A stretch of DNA of 64,000 bases from an uncultured Armatimonadota bacterium. Lineage in GTDB: Bacteria > Armatimonadota > Fimbriimonadia > Fimbriimonadales > Fimbriimonadaceae. The notes beneath the pieces are model-generated. The model made no database searches. It saw only the letters and a list, made by a program, of their open reading frames with translations, and was not told the DNA's origin. Both the position numbers and the translations under genes were made by a program. The DNA lies in contig CAILEM010000067.1 in assembly GCA_903833215.1 (NCBI GenBank), positions 1 through 64,000 of the forward strand, written 5' to 3'. Shown piece by piece: positions 1 through 8,756 of the stretch. Every line of letters begins with the position of its first letter. Position 1 is the first letter of the stretch.

Positions 1-250
1 CTCTCGACGAATACCGTTGCACCATTCCGATGGCACAGCAGACAAAAATCGGCCGAGGATCGCATCCATGCTTTCCATGAGCTAAGGACGAAGGAAACAC
101 TCGAAAAATACTTGATGGCATTGGTCTCCGTGGCGTCGTCCGGAAACGTGAGTACGTCACTTTGGCGCAACGGAGATGCCAACAACGGCGCCCCTCTACC
201 CAATACAGATTTCCGCACATTCGCCACAACGCGAGCCGCCGTAGCGGCCA
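1..250. other. left-edge region, no gene assigned
   Basis: No gene can be assigned safely. The minus strand is open from an ATG at 78 to the window edge (26 codons, starting MESMDAILGRFLSAV), which could be the start of a gene divergent from the MFS transporter, but there is no clear ribosome binding site. Plus-frame 1 is open through the whole stretch and into the transporter, most likely as a shadow. The rest of the stretch would hold the promoter of the transporter gene. Confidence 0.3.
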
Positions 251-1501
251 ATGCCGTATCATCTTGGCTTCATGCTCAAAGGTCGAAAGGCGGCGCTTCC
301 GTTCATATTTATCACGCTCCTAATCGACGTGATCGGCTTTGGGTTGGTCATTCCCGTATTGCCGGACCTGGTGGGTTCTCTTGCCGGTGGGTCGAGCGAC
401 CACCGCGCCCGGATTTACGGCATTCTGCTCTCGGTCTACGGCCTGATGCAGTTCCTGTTTGCCCCGATTCTTGGCAACCTCAGCGACCGATTTGGTCGGA
501 GACCCGTCCTCCTGTTTAGCCTGTTTTTCACAGGTATCGATTACGTGATTCAGGGTGCGGCGCCTGCCATCACTTGGCTGTTTGTGGGTCGAATTCTCGC
601 GGGAATCACTGGAGCGAGTTTCACTGCGGCGACCGCCTACATCGCTGATGTGACCCCACCTGAGAAGCGAGCTCAGAGCTTTGGCATGATCGGCGCCGCG
701 TTCGGAGTCGGCTTCGTGATAGGTCCTGCCCTTGGCGGTTTGCTTGGGCAATATGGTGCCCGGGTACCGTTTTGGGCTGCGGCAATCGCGTCGGTTTTGA
801 ACCTGCTGTATGGTTTGCTCGTGCTGCCGGAGTCGCTCGACAGAGAGCATCGACGCCCGTTTAACCTCAACAGCCTGAATCCTCTGAAGAGCATGGGAAT
901 CCTTGCCCGCCAGAAGTGGGTTTTGTTGCTGGCGTTCACCGCAAGCTTTCTTTGGCTTGCCCAACAGGTCCCGCCAAGTTCATGGGTGCTCTACACCGAA
1001 TACCGATTCGGTTGGGACAAGCGTGCCAACGGACTATCGCTGGCTGTGTTTGGGCTCGCAATGATGCTCGTCCAGGCTGTGGTCATACGTCGTCTCTCCA
1101 AGAAGTACGGCGACGGAGGACTGCTGGCGATCGGCATCAGCTTCAACTTCGTCGGCTTCATCTTGATTGGAAGCTCCTTCTCAAGTGGCATGATGATGGC
1201 TTCAATGCTGCTCTGGACGATGTCGGCCGTATCAGGGCCCGGCATTCAGAGTTTGGTGTCGAAGCAGTACGATGAGTCGGAACAAGGTGCCGCCCAGGGA
1301 TCGCTCACCGCGATTCAGAGCCTGACCAGCATCATTGGTCCGCCCATCTTCACCACAACCTTTGGATACTTCACCGGTCCGTCCCCGATCAAGATTCCAG
1401 GCTCGCCATTCTTCCTTGGTGCATGCCTTACAGCAATCGCGGCATTGCTGGCTCGTTTGGCGATGAAGATGAAGGGCCATACCCATCCTGAAACGCCTTA
1501 A
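251..1501 (+). CDS. MFS transporter, TetA/drug-efflux type
   Basis: A 12-helix major facilitator protein of 416 residues, the usual length for TetA-like proton antiporters. Helix 1 carries GLVIPVLPDL. The loop between helices 2 and 3 holds motif A (GNLSDRFGRRP), and helix 5 carries the antiporter motif C form GPALGGLLG. Together these suggest proton-driven export of a small molecule from the cytoplasm; the substrate cannot be told from sequence. The start is uncertain: ATG 251 or the in-frame ATG 272 (MLKGRKAALPF) would both leave helix 1 intact, and neither has a clear ribosome binding site. It stands alone, 41 bases ahead of a sialate esterase that has its own ribosome binding site. Confidence 0.9.
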   Translation: MPYHLGFMLKGRKAALPFIFITLLIDVIGFGLVIPVLPDLVGSLAGGSSDHRARIYGILLSVYGLMQFLFAPILGNLSDRFGRRPVLLFSLFFTGIDYVIQGAAPAITWLFVGRILAGITGASFTAATAYIADVTPPEKRAQSFGMIGAAFGVGFVIGPALGGLLGQYGARVPFWAAAIASVLNLLYGLLVLPESLDREHRRPFNLNSLNPLKSMGILARQKWVLLLAFTASFLWLAQQVPPSSWVLYTEYRFGWDKRANGLSLAVFGLAMMLVQAVVIRRLSKKYGDGGLLAIGISFNFVGFILIGSSFSSGMMMASMLLWTMSAVSGPGIQSLVSKQYDESEQGAAQGSLTAIQSLTSIIGPPIFTTTFGYFTGPSPIKIPGSPFFLGACLTAIAALLARLAMKMKGHTHPETP

Positions 1502-1542
1502 CGGCCCCAGCCGGTATATTTCGCTTGTCGGAAGGATTGACG

Positions 1543-3495
1543 ATGATGACATCACTTCTACTGATGCTGGCGGCCAGTATGTCTACTGCAACAATTAACG
1601 AACCATTGCCGTTTTTGAGCCCAATGTTCGGAGACCACATGGTTCTCCAGCGTGACAAGCGAAACACCTTTTGGGGTTGGACCAAGCCGGGGGAGAAAGT
1701 TAGAGTTACGATCGGAGGCAAGTCGGCATCTGGCGTAGCCGATGATACTGGCAAATGGGTTGTCAAGCTGAACCCGCCACCTGTGGGTGGTCCGTATTCT
1801 CTGAAAGTTCAGGGTTCCCAGCAGGTTGAACTGCAGGACATTTTGGTGGGTGACGTTTGGTTATGTACTGGCCAATCGAATATGGAAATGGGATTGTCCC
1901 AGGCCCTCAACGGTAAGGCCGAAGTCGCTTCCGCCGACGAACCTCAAATCCGTTTGTATATGGCACCTCGTCAGTACGCCTATGCACCCAAGGCAATCAA
2001 TGCCGCCGCGTGGAAGGTCTGCACTTCCAAGACGGTTGGAAAAGATGGTTGGGGAGGCTTCTCCGCGGTCGGCTACTTTTTCGGCCGAGAGTTACAGCAT
2101 AAGCTTCAAGTTCCGGTGGGTCTCGTAGCGATAGCGTGGGGTGGCACGAGCGCTGAGGCGTGGACCAGTGCGGGCGCCCTTCGCCCCCTATCCGATTTCA
2201 ATACCGAACTCGATCAACTTGAGGCACTTCAGCAAGCCAAAGCAGACCCGATCGGAACGTACAACGAACTCTGGATCACCCAGCACAATGCCGGCACATT
2301 GGGCGCTTGGCAAAAGCCTGAAAGCGCGACTTCTGACTGGAAGGCGACAACTTTGGCCAACGGATTTGCCGACCTCGGCATGTCTGGAAAAAAGGGTGTG
2401 GTCTGGTTCCGAACGACCGTCGACCTCGCGATGCCGCCGACCGGAGAGACCGCAACGATAGCCCTTGGCCGCATCCAAACAGCGGATACCGTGTGGGTCA
2501 ACGGCACGAAGGTCGGAAGCAGCAATGGCCAGGGCCAGAGGGTTTATATCTTCGCTTCCGCGCTTTTGAAATCGGGTCAGAACGTAGTCGCCATCCAGGT
2601 GTTCAACACCCGGGGGAAAGGTGGTTTTGCGCAATCTTCAACTCCACCCGCACTTAAGTTGGCAGATGGAACCCGAATCGATCTCGCTGGCACCTGGCTC
2701 GGAAAAGTCGGTGGCGAAATCAAGCAAGGTGGCCCCATGCCGAAGGATGGCGAGCCAAATCCGACGATTCCAACCGTTCTCATGAACGGCATGATCGCCC
2801 CCGTTTCTCCGATGGCGATTCGTGGCGCCATCTGGTATCAGGGCGAAACGAATTCCGGTCGGTCCTACCAATACCGACGCCTTCTTCCCGCCATGATTGC
2901 CGACTGGCGCAAGCTGTTTGGCCAGGGCGACTTCCCGTTCTACATCGTTAGCCTCGCCGCCTGGAAAGCACGCTTAGCCCAGCCAAGCGAGGATGGCTGG
3001 ACTGAACTCCGCGAGGCTCAAGCGATGACTGCCGCCAAGGTTCGCCACAGTGGAATTGCGATTACCACCGACATCGGCGACGCAATCGATGTCCACCCTA
3101 AAGATAAGAAGACCGTTGGTGAACGACTGGCCCTCATCGCTTTGGCAAACGAGTTTCACGAGAAGATCGAATTCTCCGGCCCCACCTACAAGCGAATGAA
3201 GGTCGAGGGTAACTCCATCCGATTGAGCTTTGATCACGTCGACAAAGGCCTCGTCGCAAAAGGCGGCGAACTTGTAGGATTCGCGGTTGCCGGTGACGAT
3301 CGAAAATGGCATTGGGCAAAAGCCAAGATCGATGGCGAGACTATTCTCGTTTCATCTCCAGAGGTGCCGAAGCCAATCGCGGCTCGATTCGCCTGGGCGG
3401 CCAATCCCGACTGCAACCTCTACAACACCGCCGGTCTCCCCGCTATCCCGTTCCGAACGGACGACTGGAAGGGTGTCACTGCAGATAACAAGTAA
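1543..3495 (+). CDS. secreted sialate O-acetylesterase family protein (SGNH hydrolase)
   Basis: Family known for removing O-acetyl esters from sialic acids and other sugars. ATG 1543 is preferred to the in-frame TTG at 1525 because GGAAGG sits about 7 bases upstream and a signal peptide (MMTSLLLMLAASMSTA) follows directly. The nucleophile-serine block reads CTGQSNMEMG, a central block reads IWYQGETN, and the Asp-His pair lies in a DVHPKDK segment near the C-terminus. Between them sits a jelly-roll insertion (WFRTTVDL to DTVWVNGTKVG) like the sugar-binding domain of GH2 enzymes, which is usual in this family. The protein is probably periplasmic or extracellular. It is followed after 33 bases by a GH2 glycosidase, so the two likely act on the same acetylated glycan. 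Family certain, substrate inferred. Confidence 0.9.
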   Translation: MMTSLLLMLAASMSTATINEPLPFLSPMFGDHMVLQRDKRNTFWGWTKPGEKVRVTIGGKSASGVADDTGKWVVKLNPPPVGGPYSLKVQGSQQVELQDILVGDVWLCTGQSNMEMGLSQALNGKAEVASADEPQIRLYMAPRQYAYAPKAINAAAWKVCTSKTVGKDGWGGFSAVGYFFGRELQHKLQVPVGLVAIAWGGTSAEAWTSAGALRPLSDFNTELDQLEALQQAKADPIGTYNELWITQHNAGTLGAWQKPESATSDWKATTLANGFADLGMSGKKGVVWFRTTVDLAMPPTGETATIALGRIQTADTVWVNGTKVGSSNGQGQRVYIFASALLKSGQNVVAIQVFNTRGKGGFAQSSTPPALKLADGTRIDLAGTWLGKVGGEIKQGGPMPKDGEPNPTIPTVLMNGMIAPVSPMAIRGAIWYQGETNSGRSYQYRRLLPAMIADWRKLFGQGDFPFYIVSLAAWKARLAQPSEDGWTELREAQAMTAAKVRHSGIAITTDIGDAIDVHPKDKKTVGERLALIALANEFHEKIEFSGPTYKRMKVEGNSIRLSFDHVDKGLVAKGGELVGFAVAGDDRKWHWAKAKIDGETILVSSPEVPKPIAARFAWAANPDCNLYNTAGLPAIPFRTDDWKGVTADNK

Positions 3496-3528
3496 TTAGG
3501 TTAACGCGTTTTCCGGTATGGTTGGAAC

Positions 3529-6129
3529 ATGAAGGTTCTTGCCTGGGGCATCGTGGCTTCGGTTGTGGGTTTGGGTTCAGCAAGTTGCTTAGCGCAAACT
3601 TCGGTGCCGGTTGGGAACTGGCAATTACAGGACGAGGCGAAGGTGGCGGCCAATGGGCGAACCCTTTCTGAGGTCGGATTCAAGACGTCCGGGTGGTACA
3701 ACGCCGTCGTTCCTGGAACGGTGTTAACGACCCTCGTCGCCAACGGCGTGTACCCCGAACCGCTCTACGGTGAGAACAACCGAACCATCCCTGAGAGCCT
3801 TTGCCGGACCAGCTATTGGTATCGAACCGAGATCATAGTGCCGCGGACGCTCAACAAAGAGCGACGCTGGCTGCAGTTTGACGGTATTAACTACATCGCG
3901 AATATCTGGGTCAATGGCCGCCAAGTCGGCGATATCAAGGGTGCGTTCACACGCGGCGTATTCGACGTCACAAAAGACACCGCACCTGGGAAACGAGCCG
4001 CTATCGCGGTTGAGATTTTGCCGCCGCCCCACCCTGGCAACCCGCTGGAACAAACCCTCAAGGCAGGAACGGGTCCGAACGGCGGACTGCTTGGTCTCGA
4101 CAACCCAACCTTCCACGCAACCGTCGGTTGGGATTGGATTCCCGGCATTCGTGACCGCGACATGGGGCTGTGGCAAGGAGTGAAACTCGCCACAAGCGGC
4201 CCGGTAGTGGTTTATGACCCATATGTGAAAACAACGCTTCCTCTTCCCAAGATCGACTCTGCCGAAGTCGCAGCAGACGCAACGCTGACCAACACGACCA
4301 GTGTCATGCAATCTGGCACGCTGGTCGGCACCTATGAAGGGATGAAAGGAAGTTTCACGGTCCCATTTCACCTTGCCCCTGACGAAACCAAGGTGGTTAA
4401 GTCACCTGCCATCCATGTCCGCCAGCCAAAGCTTTGGTGGCCCAACGGCTACGGCGCGCAGAACCTGTGCCAGTTGCACCTCAAGGTTGTCGTGGATAAG
4501 TCGGTGTCAGACACCGAGGACACGACCTTCGGCATCCACTCGATCAGCTACTTCCGCCCCGGCGAAAAGACGATGACGATCAGCGTCAACGGCGTGCCGA
4601 TCATGTGCAAGGGCGGCAATTGGGGCATGGACGAGGCGATGAAACGCAGCCCGAAGAAGCGACTAGACGCCCAGCTTCGGCTACACCACGACGCCAACTG
4701 CACTATGGTCCGGAACTGGATTGGCATGAGCACGCAGGAAGACTTTTACGCAGCCTGCGACAAGTACGGCATCCTGATCTGGGACGATTTTTGGCTGGCC
4801 AACCCAGCCGACGGACCCGTCCCGGTACACAGCGATTGGTTCCTGCAGAATGCTCGCGAGAAGCTCGTTCGGTTCCGCAACCACCCTTCCGTCGGCGTAT
4901 GGTGCGGAAGAAATGAAGGCAATCCGCCGAAGGTTCTTGACGACGGATTGGCTCAACTCGTGAGCGAACTCGATCCGGCCCGTTTCTATCAGAAGCACTC
5001 GTCGGCGACGAACGGCGTCGGAGGCGGTGGCCCATATTCTCTTCGCCCGATGGGCACCTACTTCGGTCCATTTCGCGATTCAATGCATACCGAGATCGGT
5101 GCGCCATCGATCCCAACCCTCGAGGCCGTTCAGAGCATGATGCCCAAGAAAGATTGGTGGCCAATCAATGATGACTGGGCACAGCATGATCTATGTCGCG
5201 GGGCTCAACGTGGCGACCAGTATCCGATTCAGATTGCAAGCGAATTCGGTCCTCTTACCGGTCTTCCCGATTTCGTGCGGAAATCTCAGTTGGTCAACTA
5301 CGAGTGCTATCGCGCGATCTTTGAGGGCCGCAACTCCAAGCTGTTCAACAGCGCCAGTGGTGTGCTGCTTTGGATGAGCAATCCCTGCTGGCCGAGTTTT
5401 GTGTGGCAACTCTACAGCTACGACCTCGACCCGAACGGAGCCGAGTTCGGAACGCAAAAAGCGTGCGAGCCGATTCACATCCAGATGAATCCAAACAACG
5501 GCCAGATACAGGTCATCAACAACACTCCACAAACCTTGTCGAAGGTGACGGTAACCATGTTGATCTTCAACCTTAATGGGCAAAAGGTTCAGAACGCGAC
5601 CCAAGCAGTGAATGCGTTGCCGAGTGCGGCGACTGACGCCTTTCTCGCCCCCAGTCCTTCTGAAACCAATGGACCGGTTGAGTTGCTGAAGCTCGAACTC
5701 CACGATGCCCGAGGCAAGCTGCTATCCGACAACGTTTATTGGCGATCCACGAACGGATCCACGGATTACACCGCTCTCAACTCGCTTCCGCGGGTTGGAC
5801 TCAGCGTGTCCGCCGACCGCATTTCTTCCGGACGCACCACGCGAATCGCAGTATCGATTCGAAACTCAACACAATCGATCGCCTTGATGGCACACCTCCA
5901 ATTACGAAACGCCAAAACCGGCGAACGCGTCCTCCCCGTCTTCTACAGCGACAACTACCTAACTCTCTTCCCTGGAGAATCAAGGAAGGTGACGGTGGAG
6001 TGCGCAACCTACGACCTGAAGGGTGAGTCGCCAAGTTTGGCCGTCGACGGCTGGAATACCGTCGTCGGGGAAGGCTCGGGTGGAGATGTGCCCGTGACAA
6101 CAAACGAAGCGGCGTTCAGACGCCAATAG
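3529..6129 (+). CDS. secreted GH2 glycoside hydrolase (beta-mannosidase / exo-glucosaminidase type)
   Basis: 866 residues with a signal peptide ending near LGSASCLAQT. It has the GH2 order: N-terminal jelly roll (WYNAVVPGTVLTTL, SYWYRTEI, DGINYIANIWVNG), Ig-like middle, and a TIM barrel from about residue 330. The acid/base glutamate is E463 in WCGRNEG and the probable nucleophile is E572 in ASEFG. C-terminal Ig-like domains follow. The opening block resembles beta-mannosidases and CsxA-type exo-beta-glucosaminidases more than beta-galactosidases. It should release terminal sugars from polymer or glycoprotein glycans outside the cytoplasm, alongside the esterase upstream. The coding region ends 17 bases before the first copy of the inverted-repeat element. 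Exact linkage specificity is not readable from sequence. Confidence 0.88.
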   Translation: MKVLAWGIVASVVGLGSASCLAQTSVPVGNWQLQDEAKVAANGRTLSEVGFKTSGWYNAVVPGTVLTTLVANGVYPEPLYGENNRTIPESLCRTSYWYRTEIIVPRTLNKERRWLQFDGINYIANIWVNGRQVGDIKGAFTRGVFDVTKDTAPGKRAAIAVEILPPPHPGNPLEQTLKAGTGPNGGLLGLDNPTFHATVGWDWIPGIRDRDMGLWQGVKLATSGPVVVYDPYVKTTLPLPKIDSAEVAADATLTNTTSVMQSGTLVGTYEGMKGSFTVPFHLAPDETKVVKSPAIHVRQPKLWWPNGYGAQNLCQLHLKVVVDKSVSDTEDTTFGIHSISYFRPGEKTMTISVNGVPIMCKGGNWGMDEAMKRSPKKRLDAQLRLHHDANCTMVRNWIGMSTQEDFYAACDKYGILIWDDFWLANPADGPVPVHSDWFLQNAREKLVRFRNHPSVGVWCGRNEGNPPKVLDDGLAQLVSELDPARFYQKHSSATNGVGGGGPYSLRPMGTYFGPFRDSMHTEIGAPSIPTLEAVQSMMPKKDWWPINDDWAQHDLCRGAQRGDQYPIQIASEFGPLTGLPDFVRKSQLVNYECYRAIFEGRNSKLFNSASGVLLWMSNPCWPSFVWQLYSYDLDPNGAEFGTQKACEPIHIQMNPNNGQIQVINNTPQTLSKVTVTMLIFNLNGQKVQNATQAVNALPSAATDAFLAPSPSETNGPVELLKLELHDARGKLLSDNVYWRSTNGSTDYTALNSLPRVGLSVSADRISSGRTTRIAVSIRNSTQSIALMAHLQLRNAKTGERVLPVFYSDNYLTLFPGESRKVTVECATYDLKGESPSLAVDGWNTVVGEGSGGDVPVTTNEAAFRRQ

Positions 6130-6146
6130 CCGTGCACCGCAGCCCA

Positions 6147-6256
6147 CGTAGTCGGCGGTGATCGTACCGACGTCCGGAAACGCGATTTCGGGTGATCTCT
6201 ACCGAACGGCCAAGAAAAGCAAGGCTGCTGCGTCAGGTGGATCACCGCCGACTACG
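6147..6256. repeat. ~110-bp terminal-inverted-repeat element, copy 1
   Basis: The left end CGTAGTCGGCGGTGAT and right end ATCACCGCCGACTACG are perfect inverted copies. The interior shares a long block with copies 2 and 3 (GACGTCCGGAAACGCGATTT and GGCTGCTGCG). The right arm is less complete internally than in copy 2. It encodes no protein. It resembles a REP/MITE-type non-autonomous element. Confidence 0.85.
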
Positions 6257-6304
6257 GCGGCAGGTGAGCCCGAAATCGAGTGGACGCAAAATCACCCGCA
6301 GCCC

Positions 6305-6416
6305 CGTAGACGGCGGTGATCGTACCGACGTCCGGAAACGCGATTTCGGGTGATTTCTACCGAACAGCCAAGAAACGTGCAAGGCTGCTGCGTCGGTACG
6401 ATCACCGCCGACTACG
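6305..6416. repeat. ~110-bp terminal-inverted-repeat element, copy 2
   Basis: The best-preserved copy. The outer 26 bases at each end (6305-6330 and 6391-6416) are inverted complements with a single mismatch, so the transcript would fold into a long hairpin. It lies 48 bases from copy 1 in the same orientation. Confidence 0.88.
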
Positions 6417-6570
6417 TGGGCTCCGGTTCCGGCAGACTCCTGTAAATTCGAGGGGTCCGCTTGCAGATCGCCTGAGCCGGATCCCCAAGAACGGGGTCGA
6501 AAACTCCCGAATTTACCGACGGTCTCGTTGGCTCCAGAACTGAGCCTTTTCCCGAATGAGCCGCAACCGC

Positions 6571-7881
6571 CTAGGGCGAGCGAGACCAAATCGAGGGCGA
6601 ACCCACGGTTTTCATCTCTGTATCATTTGGAACCTTGACAGATCGCAGTGTGCCACCTTCGCCATCACTCGCACTAATCACGATCTGCTTGCCATCGAAC
6701 TTGTAGTCGATGGGCTTTTGGTCTATCGGACTCAACAAATCATCTGTCCGAAGCTCCTTTGGAACCTTTTCTAGAGAGATCGCCCGAAGGAGTGCGACAT
6801 AGCACCTTCGTTGCGCTTCAAGGGCCAGATCGAGGACATCGGCTTTTCCGTCATCCTGCACGAGAGCTTCGTAGACGGACGCGGCAGTCGGAAAAGCCGC
6901 CATTCCCTGGAGCAGTTCTTCGTTCGCCGACTCATTCTGAGTAGTTCGTTCGGAACCTGAGAGACTGTATGACTCCCAACTCTTCCTCGCTGCCTTGATC
7001 ACTTGAACTTTGGCACGAGGCTGATTGATAAGGAGCTTGGCGTAAGGCTCTAATTTGGATGTATTCTCCGGCTTGACCCCAAGCTCTTCAAGCCCTTTTT
7101 TTGTCTGCGAAGACTCGATAAGGTCCTTCATCATCAGTAGCTTGTCCCTATTCATCACCTTCATATCGACCTTCGGAAAGGCTTTGATCAGCTCAGCGGA
7201 TAGCCTTCGGTACGCGGCAACTCGTGGATTCTGAATTTGCCAAATGGCGAGATGGTGTATGCAGTTGCCCCAAATCCCTACGTCAACGAGTACATCAATC
7301 ATATTCCCTTCCTCGCTTGCGTGCTGCCCGATTTGCCTAGCCCGATTAAGATCACGAATTGCGTCTTCGGGTCGCCCCTCGCTCGCAGCCAAGTCAGCAC
7401 GCATGAGCTCCAGTTTGGACGCCGCCTTCATTTGGGCCAACTCGGGAAAGAGAACCGCAAAACCTTTCGTCCAATCCCGGTTGAACCAACATCTTGGTAG
7501 ACGAGCCGCCTGGTCGGCCAAGTCGAGGGCGGGTTTGTTTTGATCGAGGACCTTTCTGACCGACTCCCTAACCGTTTGAGAAGGTCTCAACATGAGCGTG
7601 GCATCGAGCTTCGTCGTTTCATCGGTCAGCTTCACCTTGAGCTTGCCAAATTGTCGGTACAGCCCTGCGGCGTTTTCATCTGGCTTCGCAGGCTTAATGG
7701 TTGCCGCATATTCCTGCCAAGTGGTGGGCAGCCCCTCTGCTCTCGCGAGCGACAGCTCTTTGTTCAGTGCCGTCTCATTGAAAGCAGCCTCGCGACGGTC
7801 GCCAACGTACTTCGCGATGCCAGCAATAACCACGAGAAAGGCGACTACTCCAAAACAGCCTGAGAGAATTTTCCGATTCAT
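6571..7881 (-). CDS. hypothetical protein with N-terminal membrane anchor
   Basis: Product not recognised. I place the start at ATG 7881 (MNRKILSGCFGVVAF), because the longer reading frame up to 8154 runs through repeat copy 3. This gives 436 residues: one hydrophobic helix at about residues 6-22, then a long soluble, mostly helical, Lys/Glu/Leu-rich region ending with a beta-like tail. That topology suggests a protein anchored in the cytoplasmic membrane with its bulk outside. There is no catalytic motif or cysteine pattern that I recognise. Repeat elements flank it on both sides, which may mean it is a small mobile or decaying locus. Upstream of the start I see no strong ribosome binding site, so the start is tentative. 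Confidence 0.65.
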   Translation of the reverse strand: MNRKILSGCFGVVAFLVVIAGIAKYVGDRREAAFNETALNKELSLARAEGLPTTWQEYAATIKPAKPDENAAGLYRQFGKLKVKLTDETTKLDATLMLRPSQTVRESVRKVLDQNKPALDLADQAARLPRCWFNRDWTKGFAVLFPELAQMKAASKLELMRADLAASEGRPEDAIRDLNRARQIGQHASEEGNMIDVLVDVGIWGNCIHHLAIWQIQNPRVAAYRRLSAELIKAFPKVDMKVMNRDKLLMMKDLIESSQTKKGLEELGVKPENTSKLEPYAKLLINQPRAKVQVIKAARKSWESYSLSGSERTTQNESANEELLQGMAAFPTAASVYEALVQDDGKADVLDLALEAQRRCYVALLRAISLEKVPKELRTDDLLSPIDQKPIDYKFDGKQIVISASDGEGGTLRSVKVPNDTEMKTVGSPSIWSRSP

Positions 7882-8013
7882 TTTTTGGCACCAATGTCGC
7901 CAACCTGTTGAATCCATTATCTCATTGGTTTGAGCCAAATTCGCGTTGCACCCGAAATGTGCCGAATATCGAAACTCACAGCTAGCCCAAAGCAAGCCAT
8001 ACACCACCTGCCC

Positions 8014-8118
8014 CGTAGTTGGCGGTGATCGTACCGACGTCCGGAAACGCGATTTCGGGTGATTTCTACCGAACGGCCAAGCAAGGCTGCTGCGTCGGTA
8101 CGATCTCCGCCGTCTACG
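8014..8118. repeat. ~110-bp terminal-inverted-repeat element, copy 3
   Basis: Same orientation and interior as copies 1 and 2. The left arm is CGTAGTTGGCGGTGATCG and the right arm ends CGATCTCCGCCGTCTACG. The outermost right bases overlap the end of the HAD hydrolase gene and supply its TAG stop codon on the minus strand. Confidence 0.85.
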
Positions 8119-8749
8119 TGGCGAAGTGGTGTACCAGTTTGGCTGGGCTCTCACACAGTGCGGCTGCGCCAGCTTCGACGAGTTCCTCGCGGCTGCCGTA
8201 GCCGTAAAGGACGCCGATGCATGAAATGCCGGCTTGATAAGCGCCGATCACATCGTATTTCCGATCTCCAACCATCACCGTTACTGATGGATCGAGAGAC
8301 TCGGTCGCAAGGATGTGGCGGATTAAGTCACCTTTGTCGGAATGTGAACCATCAAACGCGCTGCCGAAGACTTTGGTGAAAAACCCGTAAAGGTCGAAAT
8401 GCTCAAGGATCCGGATAGCAAATGGCTCCGGCTTCGATGTTGCCAGCATAAGCACATGACCGGAAGCAACTAGTTCTGCTAGCGCCTCGGGAATGCCGGG
8501 ATAAACCTCATTCTCGTAAATCCCAACGTCTTTGAACCGCCCCCGAAACAGGTCAACTGCGGCTTGAACCCGCACGGAATCGTCGGTTTTCAGGATCTCA
8601 CGAAACGAATCCTGGATCGGTGGCCCGATCCAGGATTCAAGAACCTCCATTGGAGGAACTGCAATGTCCAGACTTCGCAAAGCATGCTCTATGCACCGAG
8701 TAATCCCCAATTTGGGGTCGGTCAGCGTGCCGTCGAGGTCGAAAAGAAT
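8114..8749 (-). CDS. HAD-superfamily phosphatase (phosphoglycolate-phosphatase-like), start codon unusual
   Basis: The protein is a Haloacid-dehalogenase-fold phosphatase with a helical cap. Motif I (FDLDGTLTD) is encoded at about 8721-8746, upstream of the first usual start codon (TTG 8710), so the real gene must begin earlier. In frame there is no ATG, GTG or TTG for over 70 bases further upstream. The candidates are ATT 8749 (taken here) or ACG 8764, which overlaps the stop of the isomerase gene before it. Motif II is seen in LMLATSKP and motifs III/IV near GSHSDKGDLI and VMVGDRKYDV. It is third in a leftward operon with a Gfo/Idh oxidoreductase and an isomerase-like protein, so a sugar phosphate is a likely substrate. 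The stop codon is provided by repeat copy 3. Confidence 0.8.
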   Translation of the reverse strand: MLFDLDGTLTDPKLGITRCIEHALRSLDIAVPPMEVLESWIGPPIQDSFREILKTDDSVRVQAAVDLFRGRFKDVGIYENEVYPGIPEALAELVASGHVLMLATSKPEPFAIRILEHFDLYGFFTKVFGSAFDGSHSDKGDLIRHILATESLDPSVTVMVGDRKYDVIGAYQAGISCIGVLYGYGSREELVEAGAAALCESPAKLVHHFAT

Positions 8750-8756
8750 GGTCTTC

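Larger units (their letters stand above)
6130..6570. other. gene-free spacer with repeat elements
   Basis: 441 bases between two convergent genes. It holds copies 1 and 2 of the ~110-bp inverted-repeat element and a spacer at 6257-6304 that includes a degenerate piece of the element's interior. There is also a separate inverted repeat whose arms GTAAATTCG (6442-6450) and CGAATTTAC (6508-6516) could form a terminator-like fold. No coding sequence is credible here. Confidence 0.7.

Noticed and set aside
320-964. 214-residue minus-strand frame
   Set aside because: Antisense to the MFS transporter with a low-complexity, Arg/Gln-rich translation.
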